A stretch of DNA of 64,000 nucleotides from Cucumis sativus (Eukaryota; Streptophyta; Magnoliopsida; Cucurbitales; Cucurbitaceae). This document shows, in pieces, positions 39,573 through 52,561 of the stretch. Position numbers and translations under genes: made by a program. The notes beneath the pieces were generated by a model. The model was not told where the DNA came from, did not search any database, and saw only the letters and a list, made by a program, of their open reading frames with translations. The DNA lies in NCBI RefSeq assembly GCF_000004075.3, contig NC_026659.2, positions 4,774,001 through 4,838,000 of the forward strand, given 5' to 3'. Positions within the stretch are counted from its first letter, which is position 1; the number at the start of each line of letters is the position of its first letter.

Positions 39573-39644
39573 GGGCATTTGGTCTAGTGGTATGATTCTC
39601 GCTTAGGGTGCGAGAGGTCCCGAGTTCAATTCTCGGAATGCCCC
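39573..39644 (+). tRNA. tRNA-Pro (AGG)
   Basis: 72 nt cloverleaf without an intron. The acceptor stem GGGCATT pairs with AATGCCC, with discriminator C. The anticodon stem CTCGC/GCGAG encloses TTAGGGT (anticodon AGG, decoding CCU). The T arm is CCGAG-TTCAATT-CTCGG. A-box GGTCTAGTGG and B-box GTTCAATTC are present. A T-rich stop signal for RNA polymerase III follows at about 39649. CCA is not encoded, as expected for a nuclear gene. Confidence 0.96.
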
Positions 39645-39659
39645 AAATTTTTTTTATTT

Positions 39660-42280
39660 TTTTTCCACTTTTAAAACGCACGTTTCCTTTTTCTTTTATT
39701 ATTTAATGTTTTTTCAAAAAAAGATCGGTTTGGACCCACTATTTATAACGGTCCGGCTTAGTGTTACCAATCACGACTATTCCAAAGTGGCCCCCAGTTT
39801 TTTCATCTTTATCTAATCTTTTATTTTTTAAATTTATTTTCTTATATTCATTTTATTCATTAAAACAAAAACTAAAGGCAAAAAAATTATTAATTTTTAA
39901 TATTGCACGTTCTAGGACTAAATACATTATTATAGTCTATATATCATATGCTTATGTATATTTGAACATTTCTTTTATAATATATATTTGTACACTTCAC
40001 TAAGTTTTATTTTCAAGTTCAATTTACATTTTTTACATATGTATAGTTCAATATTGGTTAAATTTTATATCTATATTAGTTTAACTATTTTAAGATTGAC
40101 CATAAGCTTATAATCTTATGGGGTATGTTTATATTTAAAAGTAAACTAAACAAATCCCATTTCTACTTTATCTATGTCTCCCCTATTTTTATTTTAATCG
40201 GAAATTTTCAGCCAAAGTCCAAATTCTATTTTTGTCTTCTCCATCAAATTTTAAAATATAATTATTATATTTTTGTCTTTAAATATGTTGGCTATATGGC
40301 TATATGGCTATAACCTATATGCTATAAGGATTTTTTTTTCTTACCCTTTTTAAGGGAATAAACATATAAGATTAAATTATGGTTTTTTTATGTCATTATA
40401 TTAGTAAGTGTTTATTCCATTTTAGTAATCTTCTATTTAGTTTGTAACCATTCAATAAATTTTATATTTTAATTTGTTTCAAAATTAAATAAATAGTAAT
40501 TAATAATTTTGTTGAAAGAATATATAATTAATTTTTCCATTGAGATCAAAATTGAAATCGTTCCAAATTACAAGATGAAAATAATATTTTTGCCTATATA
40601 TAATATTATAGTTTATACTCTTTGTAATGTTTTTTCTTCCCCTTAATTTAAATAGTTTCAATTGCAACTATTTAAAAGAAAATGACATTTTTGTACTAAA
40701 TAATAAATAAATAATTGATACTTCAGTTGATAATGACATCAACATTTAAACTGTTACTTATGAATTATGATTTAATTCCTCATGTCATTTTCAGATTTAT
40801 TTTGCTTTCAGTGTGATTTTTAGATAAAACAATATTTCAAATTTCAAATTTCAAAATCCTTACTGATCTAATTGCAATGAAATAATTTTAAGAATCACTG
40901 TTTGAGGAATGTAAAATAAAAACAAAATAATTTAAATGATTTTTTTTTTCTAAAAACATGTTAATTTAAAGATTGTATGGAGAACAAAAATGTAATTAGA
41001 ATTATTGAAAATGAAAATAGGGTTAGAAAAACATATTAAAAAAATGCAAAAATCGAGTTGAATTGAAAAGAATGATAATTGAAATATTACTTTATTTATC
41101 CCTACTTTGCATTCACACACATTTATTTCACCTTTATATTGTTGTTTTATACTTTATTTAACCATTTTATCTTAAGCTTAAATTCAGACATAATTCCTTA
41201 GTTTCTCACTCACAAACTTTCTATCTACAAATCTTTCTTTCTGATACCTCTAAATATTTTTCACTCAACTAATTTAGTAATTATATTTGTGTAACTGATT
41301 TCAACCACTGTTAATTTAAGTGCTTTATTAGGTTGAAGAATGTTTGTTGGGTAAATTGCAATCATTCGGGGGAAAAAAATAGTACTTTGGTGAAATTAAA
41401 ACAGCATCTTTTCTAATATCAGAATTATTTTATGATCATATGTTTTTTTAGTTTGAAGAAATTAGTAACATTTCTTTAGTTTGCAATCATTTTTTTGTCC
41501 ATGAATTTTAAAAATGTACATTTTGGGTTTATAATTATGTACCCAATTGGTTTAGGTTTTCAAAATAACTCACCTTTTTAGTTCACTATTTTTTCTAAGA
41601 CCAAATTAGAAAAAAGTAATTTTAGAAATGATATAATTTTTAGAAATTATTATTTTAATTTAAAAAGATAGTTTCACCATTTTTTACCGGAACATTAAAG
41701 ATTAGTTAGTTTATGAACTACTTGCATGCAACTTTAATATGATTCATGTGACTTCTAATTAAAGATGTCCATATCATTCATATGTGCTCCAAAATAGTCA
41801 TAGCTAAATTTAGAATTTAGTTAATGATCTTAAAATTTGAGTGTACTAAGTTTACAAACTTTCAATCGTATCTAATTTTATATAACTTTATGTCCAATAA
41901 ATCTGTGGAATATATTATCAATAGTCTATTAAAAATTGAAATTTTCATACTATTATACATTTTAAAAAATTTAAATATATATTAAACTTTAAAATTAAGA
42001 GACTAAACAAATAATTAGAGAAAAAAGGAACAAAATTGTTTACTTTTCACTGGTTCATCCACTAAAAAATAATTAAAAAAGAAGGTAGATGCCTTCAAAA
42101 GTAGAAGAAAAAATTATTATTATATAGTAGATTTACTAATATTTTTACAAAGATATTTTGGACACAATTTATAAATGTTAATAATAATTTTTAAAAAATG
42201 ATTAAAAAGTAGGAAAATTAAAAACCTTCAACTTAGGGAAAAGGAGTTCATACGAAAATAGGAACTTTGTGGTAAAAAGA
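39660..42280. other. AT-rich intergenic DNA
   Basis: No believable gene. The ORF at 39761-40003 and others are AT-rich noise. Confidence 0.4.
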
Positions 42281-42439
42281 AAAGTTGTTTATTAGAACAT
42301 ATAAAGTGAATTTTTTAAAGAGAGAGAGAAAATTATCATCCATCATAATCAAACCTAATTCAGCTGGGAGACAGGCCAGAGAGATGAGAAACAAAAATAA
42401 AATAAATAAAAGAGCAAATTTCTCTCTTATTTTTCCAGT

Positions 42440-42492
42440 ACTCCGTCACTCTCTCACTCTCTCACTCTCTCACTCTCTCTCTCTCTCTCTCT
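42440..42492. repeat. CTCTCA / CT microsatellite in the CASP-like leader
   Basis: CACTCTCT units pass into a pure CT run. It lies about 200 bp before the CASP-like start codon and is probably in its promoter or 5' UTR. Confidence 0.9.
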
Positions 42493-42687
42493 TTTATTCA
42501 CTTCTCTTCTTCAATAATTTTCCCACACACATTTCCCTCTTTCATGGACCTCTCGCCCTCCCCCCTCATTCCACCTCCCTTCTACTAAACCCCCAACTCC
42601 AAACTAATCATTCCATTCCTCAATCAATTCTTCCATTTCATGTATGACCTTCTATTCCTCTAGTTCTTCACCCTCACCGCGACGGTC

Positions 42688-43530
42688 ATGCGCTCCCCTC
42701 AGTCACTCCGCAACGGCGGCGTCGGCGGTGGTGGTACACCATCTCCTCACGCACGTATTCCTACTCCTCACCATCACTTTCACTCCACTGTCTCCGTTCA
42801 GAAACTCAAACGCTTCAACTCTCTCATCCTCGTCTTCCGTTTATCTACCTTCTGTTTCTCCCTCGCTTCTGCTGTTTTCATGATTACTAACTCTCGTGGC
42901 TCTGGATCCGATTCCCCTCGCTGGTACGATTTCGACGCCTTCAGGTACGTTTTTTTTGCCAATAGAATCACAACTCACAACTAATTTCTCTTCCTCTCTT
43001 CCTCTCTTCCTCTCTTCCTCACTTCCTCACTTCCTCACTTTTCTCACTTCCTCAAATCTTCAAAAATCAGGTATGTTTTCGCGGCGAACGCCATAGTTGC
43101 AGTTTACTCATTGTTTGAAATGATCGCTTCCGTGTGGGAAATCTCAAGAGAAGTGACTTTATTCCCTGAGATTTTGCAAGTTTGGTTCGATTTCGGCCAT
43201 GACCAGGTTGAAACCCTAAGTGTTTATTATTTTTATTTCTCTTCTTTGTGTTCCTGTTTTCCTTGTGGTCTAATTGGAATTAGGGCTTTTTTGTTTCTGA
43301 TTCCATAGGCGTTCGCGTACCTTCTTCTGTCTGCAGACTCGGCAGGGACGGCTCTTGCCATAACTTTGAAGGGAACCGACACGTGTAAGGTAACGAGTGC
43401 ATTTTGTGTTCAATCTACCATCTCCATTGCCCTGGGATTTGCCGGTTTCCTGTTTCTCGGGTTATCCTCTTTGCTTTCGGGTTTTCGGGTCGTTTGTTTT
43501 GTTATCAACGGCTCTCGTTTTCATTTCTAA
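42688..43530 (+). CDS. CASP-like membrane protein, CASPL4-type (3 exons)
   Basis: Exons 42688-42944, 43071-43206 and 43309-43530 encode 204 residues. The start is the first ATG after an in-frame TAG at 42661. The N-terminal 44 residues are cytosolic, Gly/Pro/His-rich. Four membrane segments follow: about 45-67 ([20 protein letters not shown]), 87-108 ([20 protein letters not shown]), 132-150 ([18 protein letters not shown]) and 168-190. The family's conserved Arg in segment 1 (R51) and Asp in segment 3 (D141) are both present, as are two Cys in the second extracellular loop region (C157, C164). It ends [16 protein letters not shown], a normal family C-terminus. CASP-family proteins form plasma-membrane scaffolds; CASPs proper position the Casparian strip, while most CASP-like members are of unknown role. 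Subgroup 4 is my best guess from the overall sequence. Confidence 0.9.
42985..43053. repeat. Octamer minisatellite in CASP-like intron 1
   Basis: About four units of TCTCTTCC followed by about three of TCACTTCC, within the 126 bp intron 1 and close to the acceptor, where it supplies the pyrimidine tract. Confidence 0.85.
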
Positions 43531-45900
43531 ACACATCCTACCGCGGAATAATTTGATTTCGCTACTTATATCTAATGGTCCTTTCATCTTTTTTTTTTCT
43601 TTTCCCTTTCAATTTGGTCCTTAATTTATATATTTTCAATTTTTTTAATTAAATCATAAATTTATATTACAAGTTTATCCCCATGAATTTTACGGTTTGT
43701 TGTTGATACGATCTTCGAAAAGTCTTTAGTGTGAAATAGCGTTGGGATTCAGTATATTTAGTTTTTTTAAAAACGCATTTTTCTATCATGTGTGATTTTG
43801 AATTTTGTCTAATTAATCCTAAACTCTTTGGTAATTTTAAAAAGATCGCAGAAGTCAGGAATGTATTTGGAACGAAATTGAAATTAACATATCTACAGCC
43901 TTCCAAGCTGAAAGTCCTCAAAGTATATGTACTTATGAGATATTTTCCAAGGTTCAATAGCTAATCAGGAGTATACTGTAAAATTTAGGGATTAAACTTC
44001 GTTGATAAAAGGACGATAGAAAGAAATTATTTAATTGAAAATTTTGAAAAATTAAGGATCCAATTGAAAGTTTACACAAAAAAGATTTTGGACCATTTGA
44101 TATGTTTGGCCATTGGAATACCTGTTCTTCACTGTTTATTCCGCTGTCGGTTCTTTCTTTTCTTTGTAGGCTGTACTATTGTGTTGTTTTCTACAGAAAC
44201 GACATGTCGTTTCTGGCCTCATTTTTAACATTTGGGTAATTCTTTTGTGCATAGTCAATAGACTCATAGTATTAGTAGCTCCCCTGTGTAGGAATTTTTT
44301 TTCCAGGTTTACGATAGAGAATAAAGTTCATTTATTTGTTGAAGGATTTTGTTATTTTGGAGACTTGAATTGTTGTAGTTATTACTTGTTATGATGGTTA
44401 AAAGTATACAACTCCCTTTAGATTTCCTTTGCTGATCTAGTACTATGAGCAAGGTTCCACAACTTGTTTTGGAAGATTGCCTTAGGTTTTTAGTAGATGT
44501 GTTTGGTCCAAAAGTTTTACACTCAGCTCTACAATTTAAGATAATTTCTTTAAAAAAAAAACATTACAAGTTACCATCCATTTTTTTTTTCTTAGTTGTA
44601 CTCACAAGCTTCTACCAAATTGGTTCACGAGGTGTAAATACATAAGAGGGGTGAGACAATGGTCTCTCCACACATCTCCACTATAGTATGTTTTGTTTAT
44701 GTTTCACTTGAAAAGATATCCCATCTATATGTGTAGCGGCCCTTTTATGACTTTTTCCATGTTTTAAACATATATATATGAAGGAAAACTAAATTTTTAG
44801 CTGTAGGCTGTAGCATACCAACTATATTTCACTCAGCCATCGTGAGAAAGCTGCAGTGAATATTGAATTTTAGTCCCAATATTGGCATGGTTTTGAACAT
44901 TTTGATGATCCTTTTAATCTTTTCTTCAAGTTCACACTGAGACGTGCTGTGATTTCATTCACCAACTTCATTTCATCAGTTCAATAGTTCATTATTTTTA
45001 GTAATACACTGAAACTAGAACTAAAGAATCAATAAATCAGAAGATAAACTTCAATCTAGATACTAAAAACAACAAAATAAAGTAGTAAAATTCAATGTTT
45101 ATTAGTGTGCTTAGCACAAAAAAGAACAAAATGAATGTCAATATAATTCTACAAATTACCTCCATACATTATAAATTTTTTACTTGATCATTTGTCTAAA
45201 AAATCACTTAGTAGACGCTTCTTATTTTTGGATGAAATTTTGAGATATGAAGTAGTGTGACACTTACCTAAAAATAAATATTAAAGTTTGAGGGTATTTT
45301 TTATAAGGAGCATTTTTAAATATATATATATAGATATAAAAAAATAGGGACATTAATGGACTAGTGAGTTAATTTTGAAAATGTATGTAAAAAGTTAAAA
45401 TCAAACAAATTTTCAATAATTGATCATTAATATTTATTATTTGAAAATTACATTTTTTTTTTGTGAATATACTAGAATGAACCAATATACTTATAAGATA
45501 TGGGTGAAGTTTATTAACTTTTGTAAAGTGACCAATATATTTGTAAAATGTGTATCAATGTTATATTTGGTAAATATTTTCAATCCTTTGTCATCTAAAA
45601 TAATTCTTTCTAACAAAATGTAAGATTAAATAATAAAATTAATTTTGAGTAAATATAAACAATTTCCAAAATTTCGTTCTAGGTGATTACATTATATTGA
45701 CTCTTGATTTTTATTCAAAATTCTAAAAGATTCGATAACCTTTAAAAGAATGAACAGCAATAAGAACAACTTCTAAAAACGGAAGATTGTTTTAACATGT
45801 TTAAAAGTGAACTTTGATTGTAAGTGTAGTGTCTTCTCCCAGAGGGATATTGATTGAGAAATGAGTGGAGAAACCAAATGGGGGATCCATGTAAGAATGG
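43531..45900. other. CASP-like 3' region and intergenic DNA
   Basis: The first few hundred bases should be the 3' UTR of the CASP-like gene. The rest is AT-rich with no supported gene. Confidence 0.4.
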
Positions 45901-45921
45901 AAGAAGAAAAGTAAAATGGTG

Positions 45922-45994
45922 TGATCGCAGTGGGATTTGAACCCACGACCTTTAGATTCGGAATCTAATGCGATATCCACTCCGCTATGCGACC
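45922..45994 (-). tRNA. tRNA-Arg (CCG)
   Basis: 73 nt on the minus strand. The acceptor stem GGTCGCA pairs with TGCGATC (one G-T pair), with discriminator A. The D arm is GCGGAGTGGATATCGC. The anticodon stem TTAGA/TCTAA encloses TTCCGAA (anticodon CCG, decoding CGG). The T arm is GTGGG-TTCAAAT-CCCAC. No intron and no encoded CCA. It is a good match to a nuclear plant tRNA. Confidence 0.96.
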
Positions 45995-46170
45995 CCTTGA
46001 TGCAACAGCGATACAAGAATCGATTTGATTACGATTCTATGAAAAACGACAGAGCAAAAAACAAGAAGCAGATGAAAAACTATAAACAAGTTTCAAGCAT
46101 CTGTGATCTGGTTTTACGATGCACAAAAGGAAATTACGAAGAAGACGATATGTAGTTGTATTTTGCGTAC

Positions 46171-46465
46171 CTTTGTGTTTTTAAATTGCAATGTCTAGGG
46201 CTTTTTCGATGTCGATGCGATTCGGACTTGAGTAGATTCCGGAGAGGGAAGAGAATCAATTAACCCGATCCGTTCGGTTTCTCTGCCAGTTGATGACTGA
46301 AGAGAGCGGGGGCGATGGAGTTTATTTTGGAATTTCATAGATTCAGTGGAAGATCGGTTTGCGATTGCGATTTGATTTGATTCGGGCTCCTTAGAAACCT
46401 ATAACCTTGTTTTTCGTCTTCCATTCGACTGACGGCACTCTCTCTAAATATAAATTTATATGGGA
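46171..46465 (-). promoter_or_regulatory. Promoter-like region and possible first exon of an unidentified minus-strand transcript
   Basis: On the minus strand a TATA-like CATATAAATTTATA (about 46461-46448) is followed by AGAGAGAG and then a GC-richer stretch. Two short ORFs overlap by ATGA: 46424-46335 (29 aa, MEDEKQGYRFLRSPNQIKSQ...) and 46338-46195 (47 aa, MKFQNKLHRPRSLQSSTGRE...). A consensus-like donor CAAAG/GTACGC lies at 46171/46170. It looks like the first exon of a gene, but I find no downstream coding exon before the tRNA-Arg. It could be a non-coding RNA or a gene remnant. Confidence 0.3.
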
Positions 46466-46499
46466 ACTCGGTTATATCAATTTAAAGATTTTTTTAAAT

Positions 46500-49250
46500 A
46501 ACAATAATTAAATAAATATGATCAAAAATAGCAAAAGTTTTGCCAAAAGACCATAGCAAAGTCGTGTTCTCACATACACGATCCATCAGCGAATTTAGTA
46601 TAGGTTCAGGAGCTCGAGGCCCCCTCAACTTTATTGTCTTTATAATATGTATAAATCAAATCAATTAATATTTAATATTTGTAGACAGTTTAGTAATAAT
46701 CATGTTTATCAGTTTCCCTTTCAACCAGACTTTAAACTTACTTATGTAGTTTTTTCTCTATTATCAATCAATTTTCTGAATCCGCCACTTATTGCCTCTA
46801 CATATCTCAAAAAACTCTCTTCTCCGATCATCAGTCATCGTCATCTCCTTCTCCTAGTCCGATTTGATTGTTATTGTCGTCGGTTTGTATTGCCACATTC
46901 AATTTAAGTTTTTTTCATATATTGTTCTTCATTTTTTTTTTCATATATCGTTCTTCAAATGTGATTATTGGTTTATTTTTGCCACCAAGTCAGTTTTAGG
47001 AGGGTGAAACTTTGGCTGTAAATATTGTTTTGGGTTTAAGACTTATACTGTATTTGCACTTTCCTTTTCACCAAGAAACTAAACAATAATGGAAGCTTAA
47101 ATAAGAAAAGTAAATAATTGGATGAGTTATTTATCTATTTTCAGCTAAAGAGAAAAGCATTAGAACCTTAAAAAAGAAAATAAAAAAAATAAAAAGAAGA
47201 AAACATCAATTGGTGTTGCCTCCATATGAAAATTTGAGTTATAATTTAGTCCATTTATATCAATTGATTCAAATACTAATTTGATTTCATTTTGAAATTA
47301 CCAACTAAAATATATATGATTTAATGGAGTAATAAATAAGTAAAGTATATTAAAGAGTTAAATAAAGTAAAAAAAAAAAAAAGTTGTGAACCCAATCCAT
47401 TACTTAGTCGTAACATTTGACCAAACCTACATGCACGACGTGATTGACCACGTAACTTGTGACCGACCGAATACCTGACTTTGCTCCAAATAAAATATTA
47501 TCATATTTTTTTTAATAGTTTAAGCTCTAATCCTATTTTTTTTCAACAATTATTTTAGAAATTTAATTGAAAAAATGTTTAAAATATTTCATAAATGAAC
47601 GGAAGTTGCAAATGTAGTGATCAGAATCAAAATGCTTAATATGTACGAGGACATTTTTAAAAAATTACAAATGTAACAAAGTCTAATCAAAATAAAATAG
47701 TACACAAATTATTCTCACCACTAAACTAGAGTCAGATTAATGATATCAAAACTAAAATTTATTATAACAAACATGTGGTCTAAGCGGAGTTAAAACTTAA
47801 ATAAATTACAAATTTTAAATTAAATTGAATGTTCAATGTTTTAATATCCTTATAAAAAATGACAAAGTAGATAAACTATTTACTTTATGGCAAAATAAAG
47901 TGTAATAAATTTTTGTATCAAATACATGACTTCATACCTAAGTCGCATACTTGATACACAACTTCATGCATGCCATATACCTAACAATCATCACTACTAC
48001 ACTAATAAGACAATTAAAATGTCATATGTGCGTTCAAAGTCGTGTATCCTGTACACGACATAGGTGTAATCATGTACCAAGTCTGAATCCTTCATTTGAA
48101 CTTTAGCCTTACACGAGTTTCTTCAACTTTATACCAATTGATAATTAATACCCTTAAACTTTACGACAAAGGTTAAAAGTTGATCTAAACAAAGTTCAAA
48201 ACTATCTTTTTAGAACTTATATTCAACTTTCAAACCTAGCTTTGGAATATTTTATGATATGGAAAAGTTAAAAATTAAAATGTAAATGAGTATGTAACCA
48301 TTATAAGTGTGTATGTCATTATTTTTATTTTAAGAATACAGTTACCCACCAAGATTATGAAAATAAAATATTTGATATAAAATCAATATCTACAATACTT
48401 AATATTTATTTGGGAAAATGTCTAAAGTATTTTATATTGGTAACTATAAAGTGCTTCTAATAAATAGATTCAATTTTATTGTTTGCTTTGAAATCAAATA
48501 AATAAGTTTATCTATCATTCTTTGCAAAAAAAAAAAAAAAAAAAAAAAAAACCGGTCATTCATTTTTAAAATACTTAAATTATTTATATATTAACATTGA
48601 AAATATATTTCTTTTGAGCTTCTACTTTATCTACATAAAATTCCCAATGATTCTTTTATTGATTATATAAACGTCCATCAATATGTTACATACTTATCTA
48701 TATCAATATAAATATATATGTCCATAATTATATAACTATATATATAGAAAACAATAATAAGGAGATAGAAAGAGTTTTTCAATCGTCTACCTTTTAATTT
48801 AATATAGATATGAAAAAATTGTTGGAAAATATATATATAAGAAAAATAACTCATCATTGAAAAATAAAAAATCAAGATAATTAATTTGATTTAGAATATA
48901 ATTAATATAAAATATAAAATATTGTATATTTATGATAGATGTGTATTAATATAAGATATGGTTTTAAATATAGGAAAATAAATCAAAATATTACTCATTA
49001 ATGTAAAAGTTTAAAAAAGAATTACAAACGTATAAACAAATCCAATCCCACAAAAATTATTTCTAAACATTTTATCTTGATCTGACTACAATTTGGAATC
49101 TATGAAAAAGAAAGTAATTACTTGAAAATAAATTCAAAAAAATATATATTAATTTAAAAAATATATATGTATATATATATATATATCACAGATCTTTATT
49201 AGGCAGCCAATCGTCGGATGACACATTGACAAATATAACATGTTATGCCG
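46500..49250. other. AT-rich intergenic DNA
   Basis: No supported gene. It includes a 26-base poly(A) run (48526-48551). 46590-46800 (GATCCATCAGCGAATTTAG ... CTGAATCCGCCACTTATTG) resembles a transposon fragment of unidentified class. Confidence 0.4.
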
Positions 49251-49271
49251 TATAGAAGTTTCTATATCGCG

Positions 49272-49384
49272 TATAAATACGGCATCATCCTATAGCCATA
49301 ACCCTTCTTTATTATTCGTTTAATTCGTAATTATCTCAAAACCTTAATCTCCTAGTGGTAAACCCAGATTTCTACCTATCTCAG
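49272..49384 (+). promoter_or_regulatory. UXS core promoter and 5' UTR exon
   Basis: A TATA box (TATAAATA) starts at 49272 in GCGTATAAATACGGC, predicting transcription from about 49303. The leader exon ends at 49384 (CTCAG/GTAAAT), and a 385 bp leader intron (49385-49769) runs to TTTCAG. The rest of the 5' UTR starts at 49770. Confidence 0.6.
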
Positions 49385-49792
49385 GTAAATTCTTTGTTGT
49401 TGAAGGGAACTTTTCATAATTCTCACGTTTCTCACTTTCCTTTTGATACAACTCAATTTCATTCATTTTTTATTTTTTTTGCTTTTTATTTGATCTTATA
49501 TATATATATATAAAGCCTTTTATGTGTTGCAATTTCATTCAGAATCATATATTATAATCAACAATTTTCTGGGTCTTGCAATTTGGCTATTTGCTTTTAA
49601 AGGGTAAGATAAGATGATTTTTTCATTTTTCTTAAAACCCCTTTATGATTTTTCCTTTGATTGGTACGTGTTAATTGAGATTGAACAATAGTTGGGTGGA
49701 TTTTGTTTTTGATCCAATTCAGGTTTATTTTGAGTTTCAATCTTTTGTTCATCTTATTTTTTGTTTCAGAAATTTGAGGAGAGGTCTCAGCA

Positions 49793-52561
49793 ATGGCTAA
49801 GCAGTCTTCAAATGGAGATTTTTATACCTCTACAAAAGCCCCTCCTCCCCCTTCCCCTCTAAGGAGTGCTAAGTTTTTTCAGGTAACTATTTCTTAGCCT
49901 TGTATGGCTGTTTGAATGATGAGATATCTATAATCAGGTTGACTTTTTTTATGGATCCCTTGTTGAATGTGATTGATATTTTTGCAAATATAGCTTTTTC
50001 CTTCTTTTTAAGAAACTTCATTTGATGATCTTGCCATTGAAATTTCCACTGTGAAGTAATTGGATTGAAGTCTCTTTGTTTGTTGATCTTAGCTTGTTCC
50101 AAACATTTTGGGATTAAGTTGAATGGGTTTTTTTTTGGGGGGGTTTCATAAAGGTTACCTCTAACAAGTTTGAAGGATACTACTAAGAGAGTTTTGTGAT
50201 TATAATAATAAAGTGGGATTCAAGCTCGAGTCTGAGTGACTAGCTCGAGGTTGTGACTTCTGTCAAATGACATACCTTATCACTCTTTAACAATTGATAT
50301 GAAGCTTTTTTTTTTTTGAAGAAAATTGAAATTTGATTGACATGGAAGTTTCTAGAACATCACCTTATGTTTCTGTTTTGAAGCACATTTTCATTTTTAT
50401 TGTTGTGTTAGAATCATATGCTCTGCCTTCTTTTTTGTCAGTGTCCAAATCAATAAAATCCTTGTGTGACAATCATCTTAGTCTTACTCTGTTTTGTGTT
50501 TCAATGACAGGCTAATATGAGAATTTTGGTTACGGGAGGAGCAGGATTTATTGGCTCTCATCTAGTGGACAGATTGATGGAAAACGAAAAGAATGAGGTA
50601 TAGAAACCTCGACGGGAGGAGTTTTAAGCAAAAATTACTGCCAACTGTATGGTTTGGAAGTTCATGTTCAAAGTGTTTTTCTTCTCTTTAGGTCATCGTT
50701 GCGGATAATTATTTTACTGGTTCGAAGGACAACCTCAGAAAATGGATCGGCCATCCTAGATTTGAACTCATACGTCATGGTACTAGCTTGTGTTTTCTTT
50801 GTCTACATACTTTGTCATCTTTTATTTGTTTTCCCTTTTCTGCTTGTTACCCATGATTTATGACGACTCTATTCTTCCTTTTCACAATGCTAGATGTCAC
50901 TGAGCCGTTGCTGGTCGAGGTGGATCAGATATACCATTTGGCATGCCCCGCCTCGCCGATCTTCTACAAATACAATCCTGTTAAGGTACTAGAATTTGAA
51001 GAACTCTTTGGGAGGTCAAGTTGTTGTATTCTTATTTGCAAGCCTGATGTTTTAACTTTTAACTCATGGTGTTTAGACAACAAAGACAAATGTCATTGGC
51101 ACATTGAATATGTTGGGACTTGCCAAGAGAGTTGGAGCAAGGTTAGAACAATGACTTTCATGGCTTGGGATTAGTCATCTGTAATCAACTGGTTTAGTAT
51201 ATATATATTTATGTTATTAACCAATGATAATGACAATTAGGATTTTGCTTACGTCGACTTCGGAGGTATATGGCGACCCCCTCGTTCATCCTCAAGACGA
51301 AAGCTACTGGGGAAATGTCAACCCAATCGGTATGTTGAATATTCTCAAAACTGATGTCTGAGGATCGATTTAGATCTCCCTCGCTCCCTTGTAACATGAG
51401 TTCTATATACATGAAAGGTGTTAGAAGTTGCTACGATGAAGGAAAGCGTGTGGCGGAAACATTGATGTTTGATTATCACAGGCAGCATGGGATTGGTGAG
51501 ATTTATGTCCTTTTTTTAGACCAATATTGTGTTTTTACTTCATCCAGTTTGATGTCAACTTAATAACTGAGAGAAAATTTTCTGTAAAAGAGATAAGAAT
51601 TGCTAGGATTTTCAACACATATGGACCGAGAATGAATATTGATGACGGTCGTGTTGTTAGCAACTTCCTTGCTCAGGCAATCCGGTAAGTTTCCATGGGC
51701 TGGAATCTCTACTAGTCTGCTTTGCGTGAATTCTCACATACACATGCTCTTCATAATGCAGTAGCGAACCATTGACTGTGCAGGCGCCTGGTACACAAAC
51801 CCGGAGTTTCTGTTATGTTTCTGACATGGTATGTGATCAACAACTCTGAGCTCTAATTTTTTCACTGGTTTTCCATGTCTTTGTGTTTGGATATGGTGAG
51901 GGCTCTCTACTCATGGTTTATTACTTTTTAACTCACCAAGGTTGAAGGACTAATCAGACTCATGGAAGGAGATAATACCGGGCCGATTAACATTGGGAAT
52001 CCAGGTTTGTATATAACTTAACATAGAACTGTGAGTTCCAGGTAGGCAGGCAACTGTTCAACTGTCGTTAGTAACTCTATCATTATTTTCTTAGGTGAAT
52101 TTACCATGCTCGAGCTCGCTGAAACTGTCAAGGAGGTATGATATTTATTTCTCTCTCCCTTCTTTCTCTAAAGCTAACAAAAAAAAGTTAAAAATAGAAA
52201 GACTGATCAAAATAATCCAATGTGAAAAAAACATAAAGTGTATGTTTGGATGGACTTTTTAAGTGTTTATAACTCATTAAAAGTTATATACAAACTCATC
52301 AAAAGTTATATACAAGCTCAAATTGTTGAAGCTTTCAATTCATTGCTTTAGCTAACTCCCAATATCATTTGGTTTTTGCAGCTCATCAATCCGAATGTCG
52401 AGATTGTCATGGTCGAGAACACCCCAGACGATCCAAGACAGAGGAAACCAGACATTACAAAAGCACAGGAGGTTCTTGGATGGGAACCAAAGATCAACCT
52501 GAGAGATGGACTGCCTCTGATGGAGGATGATTTTAGGGCAAGGCTTCAAGTGCCAAGATAG
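49793..52561 (+). CDS. UXS: UDP-glucuronate decarboxylase (UDP-xylose synthase), cytosolic type, 12 coding exons
   Basis: Exons: 49793-49882, 50511-50597, 50692-50779, 50894-50985, 51077-51141, 51241-51329, 51418-51495, 51591-51684, 51762-51828, 51941-52004, 52095-52135 and 52382-52561. They sum to 1035 nt (344 aa) with every phase consistent. The enzyme converts UDP-glucuronic acid to UDP-xylose, the xylosyl donor for xylan, xyloglucan and glycoproteins. It is an extended SDR: NAD-binding [12 protein letters not shown] (from residue 37), [27 protein letters not shown] (active-site Ser/Thr, E149) and the catalytic Y-x3-K in RSCYDEGKR (Y176, K180). [20 protein letters not shown] and [13 protein letters not shown] bind substrate. 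The N-terminus ([10 protein letters not shown]...) is short, with no membrane anchor, so it belongs to the cytosolic class (like Arabidopsis UXS3/5/6) and not to the Golgi type II class. All key motifs are intact. Confidence 0.97.

Noticed and set aside
43388-43394. Splice donor after the codon for Lys158 of the CASP-like gene (AAG/GTAACG)
   Set aside because: Reading through gives the expected fourth membrane segment and family C-terminus, so no intron is needed there.
45937-46155. ORF of 72 codons beginning MNPRPLDSESN
   Set aside because: It starts within the tRNA-Arg gene and reads its antisense; incidental.
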